A DNA stretch of 64,000 nt from Fulvivirga ulvae (GTDB taxonomy: Bacteria; Bacteroidota; Bacteroidia; Cytophagales; Cyclobacteriaceae). Of the stretch, positions 43,648 through 52,747 are shown piece by piece. Within the stretch, counting starts at the first letter, position 1, and the number at the start of each line of letters is the position of its first letter. The notes beneath the pieces are model-generated. The model searched no databases. It worked only from the letters and a program-made list of their open reading frames with translations, and was not told the origin of the DNA. The DNA is taken from contig NZ_CP089981.1 of the NCBI RefSeq assembly GCF_021389975.1, positions 1,637,501 through 1,701,500 on the forward strand, written 5' to 3'. Made by a program: the position numbers and the translations under genes.

Positions 43648-45858
43648 ATGATTATTTCAATCTGGAGGTACAGCCATTTGTTATTGGCTGTATCTTCTTC
43701 TGTTTTTATATTCATAGCTTCCTTAACAGGCATAATCCTGGCATTTGAACCAGTCTCCAATCAATTGCAGGGTTTTAAGGTCAGTCATGCGGCAGAACTC
43801 TCTCTTGCCGAAACGCTGCCTCAGTTGAAAAAAAGCTACGATGAAATATTTAGCCTGGAGGTAGATGCCAATGGTTTTGTTGCGATCTCAGCCATCGACA
43901 AGGAAGGTAACATGGTTGATTTTTACATAGATCCGTTTACCGGTGAAAAGGCGGGTGAACTTATTGATCAGTCCCCGATATTTGAATTTGCCACCACATT
44001 GCACCGTTCGTTGTTTCTCAAAAGTGCCGGCCGCTTTTTTGTGGGCCTCGCCTCTTTCTCTTTGCTCCTGATGGCCATCACCGGGATTATATTAGTTGTC
44101 AAGCGTCAGCAAGGCATTCTTAAATTTTTCAGCAGAATCATCAGGGAGAATTTCTTTCAGTACGCTCATGTTTATCTGGGCCGGCTGGCTTTGGTCCCGG
44201 TCATTATCATTACTCTTACAGGTACTTACCTGTCACTTCAGCGCTTTGAGATAATCCCCAAGGGCAACAAACCATCTTATGACATTAACCATGAGAACAC
44301 TGGAGCCAGTCCTGTCCGTGAGTATCAAGACTTCGCTATATTTCAAAATACGATGTTGTCAGATATCCGCTCGTTGGAATTCCCATTTTCAGATGATCAG
44401 GAAGATCACTTCACGCTGAAGTTAAAAACCAAAGAATTACTTGTAAACCAATTCGACGGAGAAGTCATGGCGGAGTCAGTCTATCCAATGGTTATGTTGC
44501 TTTCTGAGCTGAGTATGACATTGCACACAGGAAGAGGAAGCATATGGTGGTCGGTAGTGTTGGGGCTTGCCTCGTGCAGCATCCTGTTTTTTATTTATTC
44601 CGGCTTTGCCATGACGCTTAAACGGCGAAGAACAAAGATAAAAAACAAGCTGGGAAAAGATGACTGCGAATTTATTATACTTCTGGGTTCCGAAACAGGA
44701 AGTACCATCCCTTTTGCGGTACAGCTTCACCTTCACCTGTTGGAGCAGGGCCAAAGCTGCTTTATCACAGAAATGAACAAGTACACATCATTCAAAAAAA
44801 TGCGGCATCTAATTGTAATAACTTCAACCTATGGACAGGGGGAAGCGCCAGCCAATGCCCGTAAATTTCCCGAACTATACAGGCAAAATAAACCTGACAC
44901 CGACTTTACATTTGCGGTGGCAGGTTTCGGATCACTGGCATATCCTGATTTTTGTCAATTTGCCTATGATGTGGATGAGTTGATGTATAAGGACAAGAAT
45001 AGCAAGCGACTGCTGGAAACTGCCGCTATCAATAACCGGTCCTGGGAGGCATACCGGCAATGGGCCAGGCGGCTGGGCAATAAACTGGGCATTAGCATAG
45101 AACTTCCCGCCAAAAATCCGGTAGTTCATAAGAGAAAGAAAAAAGAGTTGTTCAGGGTTATTGATAAAACCAGTGCCCTCGAAAACCCGGATGATACCTT
45201 TCTTATATCCGTGGAGAGCTTTAAACACCGAAAATTACAGTCGGGAGACCTGCTAGCCATCTATACCCCAAATGACCCGCATGAGAGGCTCTACTCTATA
45301 TCTTACCTGGGTGAAAAAAGGATTCTGCTGAGTGTTAAGAGGCATAAGCAGGGCATCTGCTCCAATTATTTGTATAGCCTGCAACCCGGTGACCTGATAG
45401 AAGGGTGTATCGTGAAAAACAAAAACTTTCATTTTCCCTCACACGCCGCGCAAATAATAATGATCAGTACAGGCACAGGCATAGCCCCGTTCCTTGGTAT
45501 GCTGGAGCAAAATAAGGCCAAAAAGGAAACGCATCTCTATTGGGGTGGCAGAACTGAGCAGTCCTTTGAACTTTACCAGCACTATATCAGCAACAACCTT
45601 AACACGCAAAAGCTGAGCTGCTTTACACCTGTATACTCCCAGGCAGGCAACGGTAAAGAATATGTACAGCAGTATATAGCCAGAGATAGGGAGCTGATGG
45701 CTTCAACACTCAGGGATAATGGTGTCATCATGATCTGCGGCTCTATTGCCATGCAACGTGAGGTGATTGATATACTGGAACAAATTACAACAGAAATCAA
45801 TAATAAACCCTTGAGCTACTACCAGCAAAAAGACCAGCTGCTGATGGACTGCTATTAG
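43648..45858 (+). CDS. PepSY-domain membrane flavoreductase (flavodoxin + FAD/NAD(P)H-binding domains)
   Basis: This 736-residue membrane protein has about four helices in the first 330 residues around a PepSY region. The cytoplasmic part follows: a flavodoxin-like FMN domain (ILLGSETGSTIPFAVQ, then STYGQGEAPANA), an FAD-binding domain (RLYSISYL) and an NADP-binding domain (STGTGIAPFLGMLEQ, YWGGRT). This is the layout of sulfite-reductase-flavoprotein-like reductases that pass NADPH electrons across the membrane. It may reduce ferric complexes or haem in the periplasm (inference). It is third in the ankyrin-DUF2271 operon, and a flavodoxin operon follows. Confidence 0.92.
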   Translation: MIISIWRYSHLLLAVSSSVFIFIASLTGIILAFEPVSNQLQGFKVSHAAELSLAETLPQLKKSYDEIFSLEVDANGFVAISAIDKEGNMVDFYIDPFTGEKAGELIDQSPIFEFATTLHRSLFLKSAGRFFVGLASFSLLLMAITGIILVVKRQQGILKFFSRIIRENFFQYAHVYLGRLALVPVIIITLTGTYLSLQRFEIIPKGNKPSYDINHENTGASPVREYQDFAIFQNTMLSDIRSLEFPFSDDQEDHFTLKLKTKELLVNQFDGEVMAESVYPMVMLLSELSMTLHTGRGSIWWSVVLGLASCSILFFIYSGFAMTLKRRRTKIKNKLGKDDCEFIILLGSETGSTIPFAVQLHLHLLEQGQSCFITEMNKYTSFKKMRHLIVITSTYGQGEAPANARKFPELYRQNKPDTDFTFAVAGFGSLAYPDFCQFAYDVDELMYKDKNSKRLLETAAINNRSWEAYRQWARRLGNKLGISIELPAKNPVVHKRKKKELFRVIDKTSALENPDDTFLISVESFKHRKLQSGDLLAIYTPNDPHERLYSISYLGEKRILLSVKRHKQGICSNYLYSLQPGDLIEGCIVKNKNFHFPSHAAQIIMISTGTGIAPFLGMLEQNKAKKETHLYWGGRTEQSFELYQHYISNNLNTQKLSCFTPVYSQAGNGKEYVQQYIARDRELMASTLRDNGVIMICGSIAMQREVIDILEQITTEINNKPLSYYQQKDQLLMDCY

Positions 45859-45947
45859 TAACCATTGATAGTAACTATAGGTAGTACTGGAAAAATACCT
45901 AGCAATAGCGATTGTCTCGCAGTTGAGGGGTTTGTAATATTGCCTTG

Positions 45948-45964
45948 TTTAGAATTATTCTAAA
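45948..45964 (+). promoter_or_regulatory. Perfect 17-base palindromic operator-like box
   Basis: TTTAGAATTATTCTAAA is a perfect dyad around the central T. It lies about 135 bases before the DUF6686 gene, and a near copy lies ahead of the ankyrin operon. Its likely role is binding of a Fur- or DtxR-type metal-responsive repressor. Confidence 0.55.
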
Positions 45965-46099
45965 TAAATAACCTATTTTATTTAGACAGGAGCTTTTTAC
46001 GGACATGCTTTGGCCTCTGTCTTTTAAAATAAAGTCCTCGGGGCCGTAAGTTTAAATGAACTTGCGGCTTTGCGAGGCACAAAATTCAAAATATTTGGT

Positions 46100-46426
46100 A
46101 TGTGCGACTCTAAAAATTATATCGTATTAGCCGAGGAAGATCCCGTTCGGATAAGTTGGTGTAAGCATTGTAAAACCTATTCACTGGTATTTGGCACGAG
46201 CTATCTTTCTTTAACTAAAAAAGGCCTGAGTAATTTCAAAAATGTATTGGAAGGACTTAAGAGCCGGAATTTCTGCTACGATCACTTTGGCACAAACAAG
46301 GCCCTGCTCAGAAATAACCGTTCCTCACCGGGCGTTTACCTCACCAAACAGGAAGTAAGCTCCCTGCTGGAAATCATTGAACAGGGCACAGCACTGAAAG
46401 AAGTTTACCACATCTTATATCATTAA
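46100..46426 (+). CDS. DUF6686-like small protein, first copy
   Basis: This is a 108-residue cytoplasmic protein counted from the ATG at 46100. A longer frame begins at 46070, but the paralogue at 47053 also starts Met-Cys, which supports 46100. The shared pattern is VSWCKGC/ISWCKHC with a CxxC pair, later YLTKQEVSSLLEIIEQ, and a C-terminal IIYH/ILYH. The CxxC could bind metal or be redox active. The second copy lies on the other side of the flavodoxin gene. Confidence 0.82.
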   Translation: MCDSKNYIVLAEEDPVRISWCKHCKTYSLVFGTSYLSLTKKGLSNFKNVLEGLKSRNFCYDHFGTNKALLRNNRSSPGVYLTKQEVSSLLEIIEQGTALKEVYHILYH

Positions 46427-46484
46427 CCGGTTAAACTATAAGTGAGCTTAAAGATTTTATAAACATTTTATCCCTATTAAAATT

Positions 46485-47027
46485 ATGTCATTTGCTATTG
46501 AAAACAAGGTAGGTCTTTTCTACGGTACGGATACCGGAAATACGGAAGTGATTGCCCACCACCTGGCTGAACTATGGAAAATATCAGAACTCGAACTAAT
46601 AGAGGCCTGTGATATGACCGCTGCTGATTATGACCGTTTTGACATTATAATCATTGGTTTATCCACCTGGTACGACGGAGACCTTCAAAGTGATTTTGAG
46701 AACTTCTTTGAAGAATTCAAAACCATAGATTTTAGCGGTAAAGTTGTAGCTATGTTCGGGTTGGGCGACCAGACTGGTTATCCGGAATATTTTGTGGACG
46801 GACTGGGTATACTGGGCGAGGTAATTGTTGAAAATGGCGGCTATATCATCGGTATGTGGCCTAATGAAGGGTATGAGTATGACGAATCTAAAGGTTTATA
46901 CGATGAAAATCATTTCTATGGATTGGCCCTTGACTTTGAGAACCAATATGACCTCAATGAGCCACGTCTCGAGGCCTGGATAAAGCAGGTAGAGCAGGAA
47001 ATAGAGGAAATGGTAGAAGAAGCATAA
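46485..47027 (+). CDS. fldA: Flavodoxin (long-chain type)
   Basis: This 180-residue FMN protein has the phosphate loop GTDTGNTEVIAHHL and the flavin-stacking segments LSTWYDGDLQSDF and FGLGDQTGYPEYF. The inserted loop of long-chain flavodoxins is present (NGGYIIGMWPNEGYEY). Flavodoxin replaces ferredoxin as an electron carrier when iron is scarce, which fits the operator-like box upstream and the flavoreductase operon before it. Confidence 0.94.
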   Translation: MSFAIENKVGLFYGTDTGNTEVIAHHLAELWKISELELIEACDMTAADYDRFDIIIIGLSTWYDGDLQSDFENFFEEFKTIDFSGKVVAMFGLGDQTGYPEYFVDGLGILGEVIVENGGYIIGMWPNEGYEYDESKGLYDENHFYGLALDFENQYDLNEPRLEAWIKQVEQEIEEMVEEA

Positions 47028-47052
47028 ATCGAGAAGACAGGCCAATTGCTTA

Positions 47053-47388
47053 ATGTGTACCTATAGCCAACATATTATATTATCAGAATGTGACAATGCG
47101 CAGGTTAGCTGGTGCAAGGGTTGTCAGGGTTATTCCGTGATATTTAATAGTTGTGCCTTGTCGTTTTCTGCTTTTGAACTCGGTCATTTCAGGAATATTC
47201 TTAAAAATCTGAGCGAAGGAGACTTTCATTATGATTTCCCGGGAGGACGACAGGTACTTATCAAGAATCATGGAGCTTCGCTGGGGATCTGTCTTACCAA
47301 AAAGCAGGTAGACGATCTGGAGCAACTTATTGCGGAGGCCCAGACTGTGGTTGAGGCTTTTAAGATTATTTATCATTATGATGCATAA
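47053..47388 (+). CDS. DUF6686-like small protein, second copy
   Basis: This is a 111-residue paralogue of the protein encoded at 46100. It shares a CxxC within QVSWCKGCQGYSVIF, the central FRNILKNLSEGDFHYD and ICLTKKQVDDLEQLI. The copy follows flavodoxin by 25 bases, so the transcript is DUF6686-flavodoxin-DUF6686. The function is unknown; a role with flavodoxin or in iron limitation is inferred from context. Confidence 0.82.
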   Translation: MCTYSQHIILSECDNAQVSWCKGCQGYSVIFNSCALSFSAFELGHFRNILKNLSEGDFHYDFPGGRQVLIKNHGASLGICLTKKQVDDLEQLIAEAQTVVEAFKIIYHYDA

Positions 47389-48091
47389 TGATCTACCCGG
47401 TTCCTTACAGAGCGCTTAAGAGCCAACGCACCGGTTTTATTGGAATGAAAATAAGTCAGTATAAGCGACACAATAATAATCGCTGCTGTCCAGCTTAAGG
47501 AGATGAGTCTGTCTTTCTAATCACCGGAACTTCCCCCATTTCTTCTTACTTGATGGAGTGTATAAATGATTCACCGTTTTATTTTATGACTCATCCTCCT
47601 TTGAGATCAGAACCTCATTTAAAGAGCAAAAAAGCATTGCGGGCCGTAAACTACTACATTGCCAGCAATCTTAGCAGTGGCTTTCAGGTTTTCCCGGACA
47701 TTGACAAATATCACCCTGGCTTCACTTTTAGTACTGCCATAGGGAATAGTGATCGTTACAGTTACACATCATCCATCTATGATACCAGTGGCAGATCGCA
47801 TTACATCCCTAAATAGAGATCCGGGCTTAACAAAGGCGCAAAAATGTATAATCCTTCGGGCTATTGTTTTATTTTACGAGGTTGGTTTCATTCGAAAGCT
47901 TGTCGATCTGATTAAAACTTTCCAGGGCTTTTCTGGTTTTAATATGTATATGTTTGGCATTTAAGGATTTTTAAAACTATTTCGCACCTTCCAGTAAATC
48001 TATTCCTAAAAAACAGAGCTGCCATATTGTGCCGGTTGCAAGAGGAAAAGGACAAACAGTAAAGGATAATTCAGAAGAGAAAGTATAGAAT
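47389..48091. other. Intergenic region with little recognisable content
   Basis: About 700 bases between the second DUF6686 gene and the DUF808 gene. It holds one possible small gene (47550-47816), listed separately. I see no promoter, terminator or repeat that I can defend. Confidence 0.4.
47550..47816 (+). CDS. Possible small protein of unknown function
   Basis: This 88-residue frame has a plausible amino-acid mix (central ALRAVNYYIASNLSSGFQV). An alternative start at 47586 would give MTHPPLRSEP. It has no signal peptide, membrane helix or known domain and no partner gene. It is the longest open frame in a 700-base gap and could be spurious. Confidence 0.3.
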   Translation: MMECINDSPFYFMTHPPLRSEPHLKSKKALRAVNYYIASNLSSGFQVFPDIDKYHPGFTFSTAIGNSDRYSYTSSIYDTSGRSHYIPK

Positions 48092-49015
48092 ATGGCTTCA
48101 GGCTTTTTTGCGCTATTAGATGATATTTCTGCTTTGGTAAAAGCAAGTGCCTCCAGTTTGGATGATGTACCTACCCAGGTAGCCAAAACTACAGGAAAAG
48201 TTTCGGGTATTGTAATTGATGATACAGCAGTTACACCCAAATACGTTGTGGGGCTTGATGCATCTCGTGAGCTTTCTATTATTTATCAGATTGCCAGGAA
48301 GTCCCTCATCAACAAACTAATTATTTTGAGCCCGGCGGCTCTGCTGCTCGGTTACTTCGCTCCATGGGCTATTACGCCTATTTTAATGCTTGGAGGTGCT
48401 TACCTGTGTTTCGAAGGTTATGAAAAGGTGCATTCTATGTTTGCCAAGTCTCACGATGAAAATGTTGCCAGTGAGCAGGTAAAACTTATGACTCCGGAAG
48501 AACTGGAAAAGGAGCGGGTGACCGGTGCTGTCCGCACGGATATTATTCTGTCGGCCGAGATTATTGCCATAGCCTATAGCCAGGTTACGGGGCAGGCTAT
48601 AGTAAACCAGATTGTAGTAATGCTGGCCGTAGCTGTCTTTATTACCGTCGCAGTATATGGATTTGTAGGCCTGATCGTCAAAATGGATGATATTGGAGTG
48701 CATCTTGCGCAGCATAAATATCCTCCCGGCATTCAAAAATTTGGTCGTAACATCGTAAAGTTTATGCCCCACTTGTTAAATATCCTCAGCTATGTGGGTA
48801 CAGCAGCCATGCTTTGGGTAGGTGCTGAAATTATTGCCCATGGCATTCCTTTTACCAATCATTTGCTACATGATTTGGAGTATGCTTTGGCTGAAACGCC
48901 CCTGATGGCCTGGCTGGTCAAGGCTCTGGCCTGTGGTATTGGTGGGTTAATCTTAGGTTTTGTGATTGAGAAAATTGTGAGGCTATCTATAAAAACATTT
49001 ACTAATAAGAGATAA
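48092..49015 (+). CDS. DUF808 family membrane protein (YedI-like)
   Basis: This 307-residue inner-membrane protein has the DUF808 opening MASGFFALLDDISALVKASA and the segment GGAYLCFEGYEKVHSMF. Four or five membrane helices lie from residue 75 to the C-terminus (e.g. LVKALACGIGGLILGFVIEKI). The function is unknown. It is convergent with the DUF4386 gene, with a 54-base gap. Confidence 0.92.
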   Translation: MASGFFALLDDISALVKASASSLDDVPTQVAKTTGKVSGIVIDDTAVTPKYVVGLDASRELSIIYQIARKSLINKLIILSPAALLLGYFAPWAITPILMLGGAYLCFEGYEKVHSMFAKSHDENVASEQVKLMTPEELEKERVTGAVRTDIILSAEIIAIAYSQVTGQAIVNQIVVMLAVAVFITVAVYGFVGLIVKMDDIGVHLAQHKYPPGIQKFGRNIVKFMPHLLNILSYVGTAAMLWVGAEIIAHGIPFTNHLLHDLEYALAETPLMAWLVKALACGIGGLILGFVIEKIVRLSIKTFTNKR

Positions 49016-49069
49016 GGGGAGCGTAGTCCGCCTGCACTTACCGTTTTGATCAAAAGAAAAAAAGCTCAA

Positions 49070-49828
49070 TCATTTGAGAACAGAAGTGCTCTTATCGTGC
49101 GTTCTATTACTTTTATAACTCCTCTCGGGGCGGCTGTTAACTTTAGTGCGATGGGCCCGGAGCACTTTTTTATTAAGCCCTACCACTATAAGCCACATGC
49201 CCAATACCAGCTCCAAAACAGCTGTCGGCATATTTAACACCAGATATTCACTGGTGATAACCTCTACAATATGAAAGAGTATAAGCATACTGGCAACCGC
49301 TGATAGCAAAGTCCCCACCAGACCCCAGACTGAAAGCCATAAAGGGATCAGTTTTGACCTGATCAGCAAGATATAGAGTATGAAATTGCCAATGCATAAA
49401 ATAAGAACCATAAATACATGATTGATATAATCCCGGGTGATCTTGAGGGCGTTTCCCAGAGCCTGGAAGTTTGAGGCATTTTCCGGGGAGTTACTCACAA
49501 ATTCATTGCTCAACGCCAGGATTAGCAATAGCAATATTGTGCCAAATATTACAAGATTGGTTGCTATGATCCTGAAACTTAAAAAACCAATGGCCAGGCT
49601 ACCGCTGAACCTTCTGATGATAGGGTATAACAACAGGGCCACTCCCAGGTAAGACAGCGCCATAATGAACTGGAATACTGCACCAATAATCACCTGATTA
49701 AAATGGGCCGCGGCTTCTGTTAAATAATGCCTTGAGTCAATAGCAGGAGCAACACTGAAAAGCCCGGCTGCCATACCCACTATCATAAATAAACCTGCAA
49801 ATCTTGTTTTAAGTTTTTCTGAACCCAT
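49070..49828 (-). CDS. DUF4386 family membrane protein
   Basis: This 252-residue inner-membrane protein has about six helices and the family pattern (RFAGLFMIVGMAAGLFSVAP at the start, a central LLYPIIRRFSGSLAIGFLSFR, and LIPLWLSVWGLVG). The function is unknown. A dispersed repeat (copy B) lies about 210 bases upstream of its start. Confidence 0.87.
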   Translation of the reverse strand: MGSEKLKTRFAGLFMIVGMAAGLFSVAPAIDSRHYLTEAAAHFNQVIIGAVFQFIMALSYLGVALLLYPIIRRFSGSLAIGFLSFRIIATNLVIFGTILLLLILALSNEFVSNSPENASNFQALGNALKITRDYINHVFMVLILCIGNFILYILLIRSKLIPLWLSVWGLVGTLLSAVASMLILFHIVEVITSEYLVLNMPTAVLELVLGMWLIVVGLNKKVLRAHRTKVNSRPERSYKSNRTHDKSTSVLK

Positions 49829-50220
49829 GAGGAGCTATTTTGGATTGGTTTCGGAAATATTGATAACGCTGTTAAACCCTGAAAACACCCCATTTTAGAA
49901 AAGGTTTTTCTTCCATACAAGGTTAAGTGGATAATAAATAATGCGGCTTGGCTCTCCTCTTTTGCAAGTATCTTTATAACAGAACTTTATAGTTTAATGA
50001 AAAAAATGGTCTTTTTTTTATTTTTACCAGTGCATCAGTTAAACTTTTAAAAGTTTGGTAAACATTAATTGTTCGGAGGTACTGGCAGCAGCAATACTGC
50101 TAAGTGAAGAAATTCCACTTCTTCAGGGCTTACATGTACTCCATTAATTAACAAAAGGTGGTGCCTTTTGCTGATAATTTCAAATTAAAAGCCTGACGAG
50201 TCCTTTATTTGACCGCAAGT
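49829..50220. other. Intergenic region holding dispersed repeat copy B
   Basis: No coding frame is seen. It contains the element at 50040-50176. A TGAAGAA/TTCTTCA stem (about 50105-50124) lies within the part that copy A lacks. Confidence 0.4.
50040..50176 (+). repeat. Dispersed non-coding repeat, copy B
   Basis: It begins TAAACTTTTAAAAGTTTGG, which contains the perfect palindrome AAACTTTTAAAAGTTT. It has a hairpin AGCAG-CAATA-CTGCT at 50087-50101 and ends CCTTTTGCTGATA. Relative to copy A (32876-32970) it carries about 44 extra bases between the hairpin and the end. Confidence 0.55.
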
Positions 50221-51147
50221 TTATCTAACTTCCTCAAGCCGTTCATAACGCTCTTTTACAATCAGGAGCCACCCTTGTAGCTTGTAAGCGTATTCCTCAG
50301 TGTTATAAATGGTATTACACCAACCCTGCTTACTATGCCTCTTACTCCTTTCTTCCATGGCTTTCCGTTCATCAGGCGAATATTCTAACCGCATATCCGT
50401 AATCACATCAAACAACCGGCCAGGCAATTCAGAATAATTAACCAACCTCACCAGTTTATTCTCAGCATGAAGGAGCATCCACCCATAAAGCTTTGAAAGT
50501 ACATTAGCGGCATATAAATCAAGGTCATGGGCAGGAATGCCCTTTAGCTGAAATACATCCTTTTTGAGTAAACCGGGTACCATGTGCATACCGCGAACGC
50601 GTTGATGTGATTGCAATACCTCTACCGGTTCTCTGTATAGAAATATTGCAGGCACACCGGGAAATGCCTGCCTGATCAGTCCATAATATGCAAGGTGCCA
50701 ACTGTCCCATTTGATGAAAAGGTATTGATGTGGGGCCTTTCTTTTTTGTCCCATAAGAATGATGGCTGCCCTTAATGTTTTCATCTTAACATCATGGCTG
50801 AGATCCGAGCTCAGAATTTCATCAGTCAGCGGTGGCTCGGAATAAACAATGTTTTTGGCGGATTGGGCAAGCATCTGAGTAATCAAGGTAGAGCCGCACC
50901 GGGAAATATGGAAGATAAATAGTGCGGGTTTAATGGTATCGGTTCGTTTTGATGCGCCAAGCTTATTGAACTCGTGCAGGGAAGTATTTTTGGATTTCGG
51001 AGACTCGTATCTAATCAATCTTATATCGTCTTCAAAAAATGGCTCCCTGAAATCTTTATCTCCAGCATATATCCATTGTACCTCTTCTTTTTCTGCATCA
51101 AAGGCGACGGGTATCCATTTGTTGAAGTCATCAATTGTGTGTGGCAT
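50221..51147 (-). CDS. Sulfotransferase-family protein
   Basis: This 308-residue cytoplasmic protein has the 5'-phosphosulfate-binding loop as FIFHISRCGSTLITQMLA (about residues 78-95). The 3'-phosphate-binding segment is probably AIFLYREPVEVLQSHQR. The family transfers sulfate from PAPS to a hydroxyl or amino group; some relatives only bind nucleotides. It is divergent from an aspartyl/asparaginyl hydroxylase gene with a 109-base shared promoter region, so the two may modify the same product. Confidence 0.8.
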   Translation of the reverse strand: MPHTIDDFNKWIPVAFDAEKEEVQWIYAGDKDFREPFFEDDIRLIRYESPKSKNTSLHEFNKLGASKRTDTIKPALFIFHISRCGSTLITQMLAQSAKNIVYSEPPLTDEILSSDLSHDVKMKTLRAAIILMGQKRKAPHQYLFIKWDSWHLAYYGLIRQAFPGVPAIFLYREPVEVLQSHQRVRGMHMVPGLLKKDVFQLKGIPAHDLDLYAANVLSKLYGWMLLHAENKLVRLVNYSELPGRLFDVITDMRLEYSPDERKAMEERSKRHSKQGWCNTIYNTEEYAYKLQGWLLIVKERYERLEEVR

Positions 51148-51256
51148 TTTTGATTTAAGTCATTCAGTTTTTTATTTAACAGATAATTGTACTGCTAAAA
51201 TGTTAATTTTAGAAAAGCCATGTTTGGCCAGTCATTAAATTTAAACAACATTTTAA

Positions 51257-51952
51257 ATGAAAAGCTATGCAAAATTGCCTTTTCAGTTTGATCCTGCACA
51301 GCTTCTGCAAGAGCTTGAGATTTGCAAGCAAAACTGGACCAGGCACTTTAACACGGCATACTACTCTGGCGAGTGGAGTGGCATCCCCCTTCGGTCACCT
51401 CAGGGAGAGAGCCATGGCCTGTCGGCAGGCCATGCCGATAGCAGGCAGTTTGCAGATGAGCCGGTGCTGGAACACTTGCCATATACCCGGTCGGTGATTG
51501 AAACTATCAACGCACCGAAAAGCTCCGTCAGGTACCTGCGATTGACCCCAGGATCAGAAATAAAGCCACATAAAGATTATGATCTGGTATTTTGGGATGG
51601 ATTTGTAAGGCTACACATTCCTATACTTACCAATGACCAGGTGAAATTTATGCTCAATGATAACCTGCTTAACATGCAATCCGGAGAATGCTGGTTTGCC
51701 GACTTTAGCCAAACCCACAGTGTGGAAAATGGTGGAAAAACTGACCGGGTACACCTGGTTATTGATTGCCAGGTAAATGAGTGGCTGAAGACGCTATTTA
51801 TAGAAAATGGAATTGTTGAAAGCACAGAAAAAGCGCCTACTGAAATGGAGCAGTATGACGAGGGTACAAAAAGAATGATTATTGAACAGTTGGAGGCTCA
51901 GGGAACCCATGTAGCGCTTGAAATGGCTGCCAAACTCAGGAAAGAGCTATAA
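51257..51952 (+). CDS. Aspartyl/asparaginyl beta-hydroxylase family protein
   Basis: This 231-residue protein belongs to the Fe(II)/2-oxoglutarate-dependent Asp/Asn hydroxylase family. The iron-site segments are IKPHKDYD (first His) and the later FSQTHSVEN (second His), with RVHLVIDC as the Arg-containing cosubstrate strand. It hydroxylates an amino-acid side chain on a peptide or free substrate. It is divergent from the sulfotransferase gene. No peptide substrate gene is obvious nearby. Confidence 0.85.
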   Translation: MKSYAKLPFQFDPAQLLQELEICKQNWTRHFNTAYYSGEWSGIPLRSPQGESHGLSAGHADSRQFADEPVLEHLPYTRSVIETINAPKSSVRYLRLTPGSEIKPHKDYDLVFWDGFVRLHIPILTNDQVKFMLNDNLLNMQSGECWFADFSQTHSVENGGKTDRVHLVIDCQVNEWLKTLFIENGIVESTEKAPTEMEQYDEGTKRMIIEQLEAQGTHVALEMAAKLRKEL

Positions 51953-52158
51953 TTTTTGCCTGGGTTACTCATTTGAGCGGGGTATTTTATCGCTCCCGGG
52001 TATTTATAAACACCAATTATCTTACATAGGCAATGAATAAATCCTTTGCTATAGCATTTTTATCATTTTATTTGTAAATTCCCTACCCGAAATCAGAGGT
52101 CGTTTGTTATTAACCTGCTAATGCTAAAATACATTTGGTTGGCAAACGTTATTACAAT

Positions 52159-52569
52159 ATGATAAACAGGCAAAGAAATATAGCGTTTAAACTGGTTGCT
52201 CTGTTCTTCGCTATTGCATTCTTTAATGTTAGCCTTGCTCCTGATCAGTCTGAGCAGGAAGCCGGCAAGGTTGCAGATATCTCTGCTTGTGATTCTATGT
52301 ATCACCATGCTGAGGATGCTGATAATTTCTTTACGCAGGTACTGGAGGTAGGATGGGACATTTACCAGGCTATTCCTGATACCGAAACCACCAAAAAAGA
52401 AGAACAGAATTCAAAAAAGAGCCACACAGACTGGTTCTACAGCTTTGATCCCTTTCCGGTAGCCTGTATGTGTACAGACAAGCCATTACATAGTACTCTA
52501 TTTCTTAATGTCGATTTTAGAAACTACATCAAGGAGGTCATTCCTCCTCCTCCAAAGGCTTTAGTGTAA
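52159..52569 (+). CDS. Small exported protein of unknown function
   Basis: This is a 136-residue protein from the ATG at 52159; an upstream TTG at 52135 would lengthen it. It has an N-terminal hydrophobic segment (LVALFFAIAFFNVSLA), then a charged, Cys-containing domain (ISACDSMYHHAEDADNFF, ACMCTDKPLHSTLF) and a Pro-rich end (VIPPPPKALV). I recognise no domain. It precedes another small gene at 52748 in the same direction. Confidence 0.6.
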   Translation: MINRQRNIAFKLVALFFAIAFFNVSLAPDQSEQEAGKVADISACDSMYHHAEDADNFFTQVLEVGWDIYQAIPDTETTKKEEQNSKKSHTDWFYSFDPFPVACMCTDKPLHSTLFLNVDFRNYIKEVIPPPPKALV

Positions 52570-52747
52570 TCAACGTCATTATACCTCATTATTGCCATTA
52601 GGCCTTAAGCCACCGGAAATGTGTGCTTAAATGTGGCAAGTAATGATTGTGAGATTATAAAAAGCCCTTTGGCCATAGTAGTTTCTCATGGCCTATAGAT
52701 TAAACGAAAAGGCCAGGGGCATTTTTTCAAACTAATAAAAACAAGCA

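Noticed and set aside
47749..47964. 71-residue frame overlapping the possible small gene
   Set aside because: It overlaps another frame, has low-complexity hydrophobic content and no start context.
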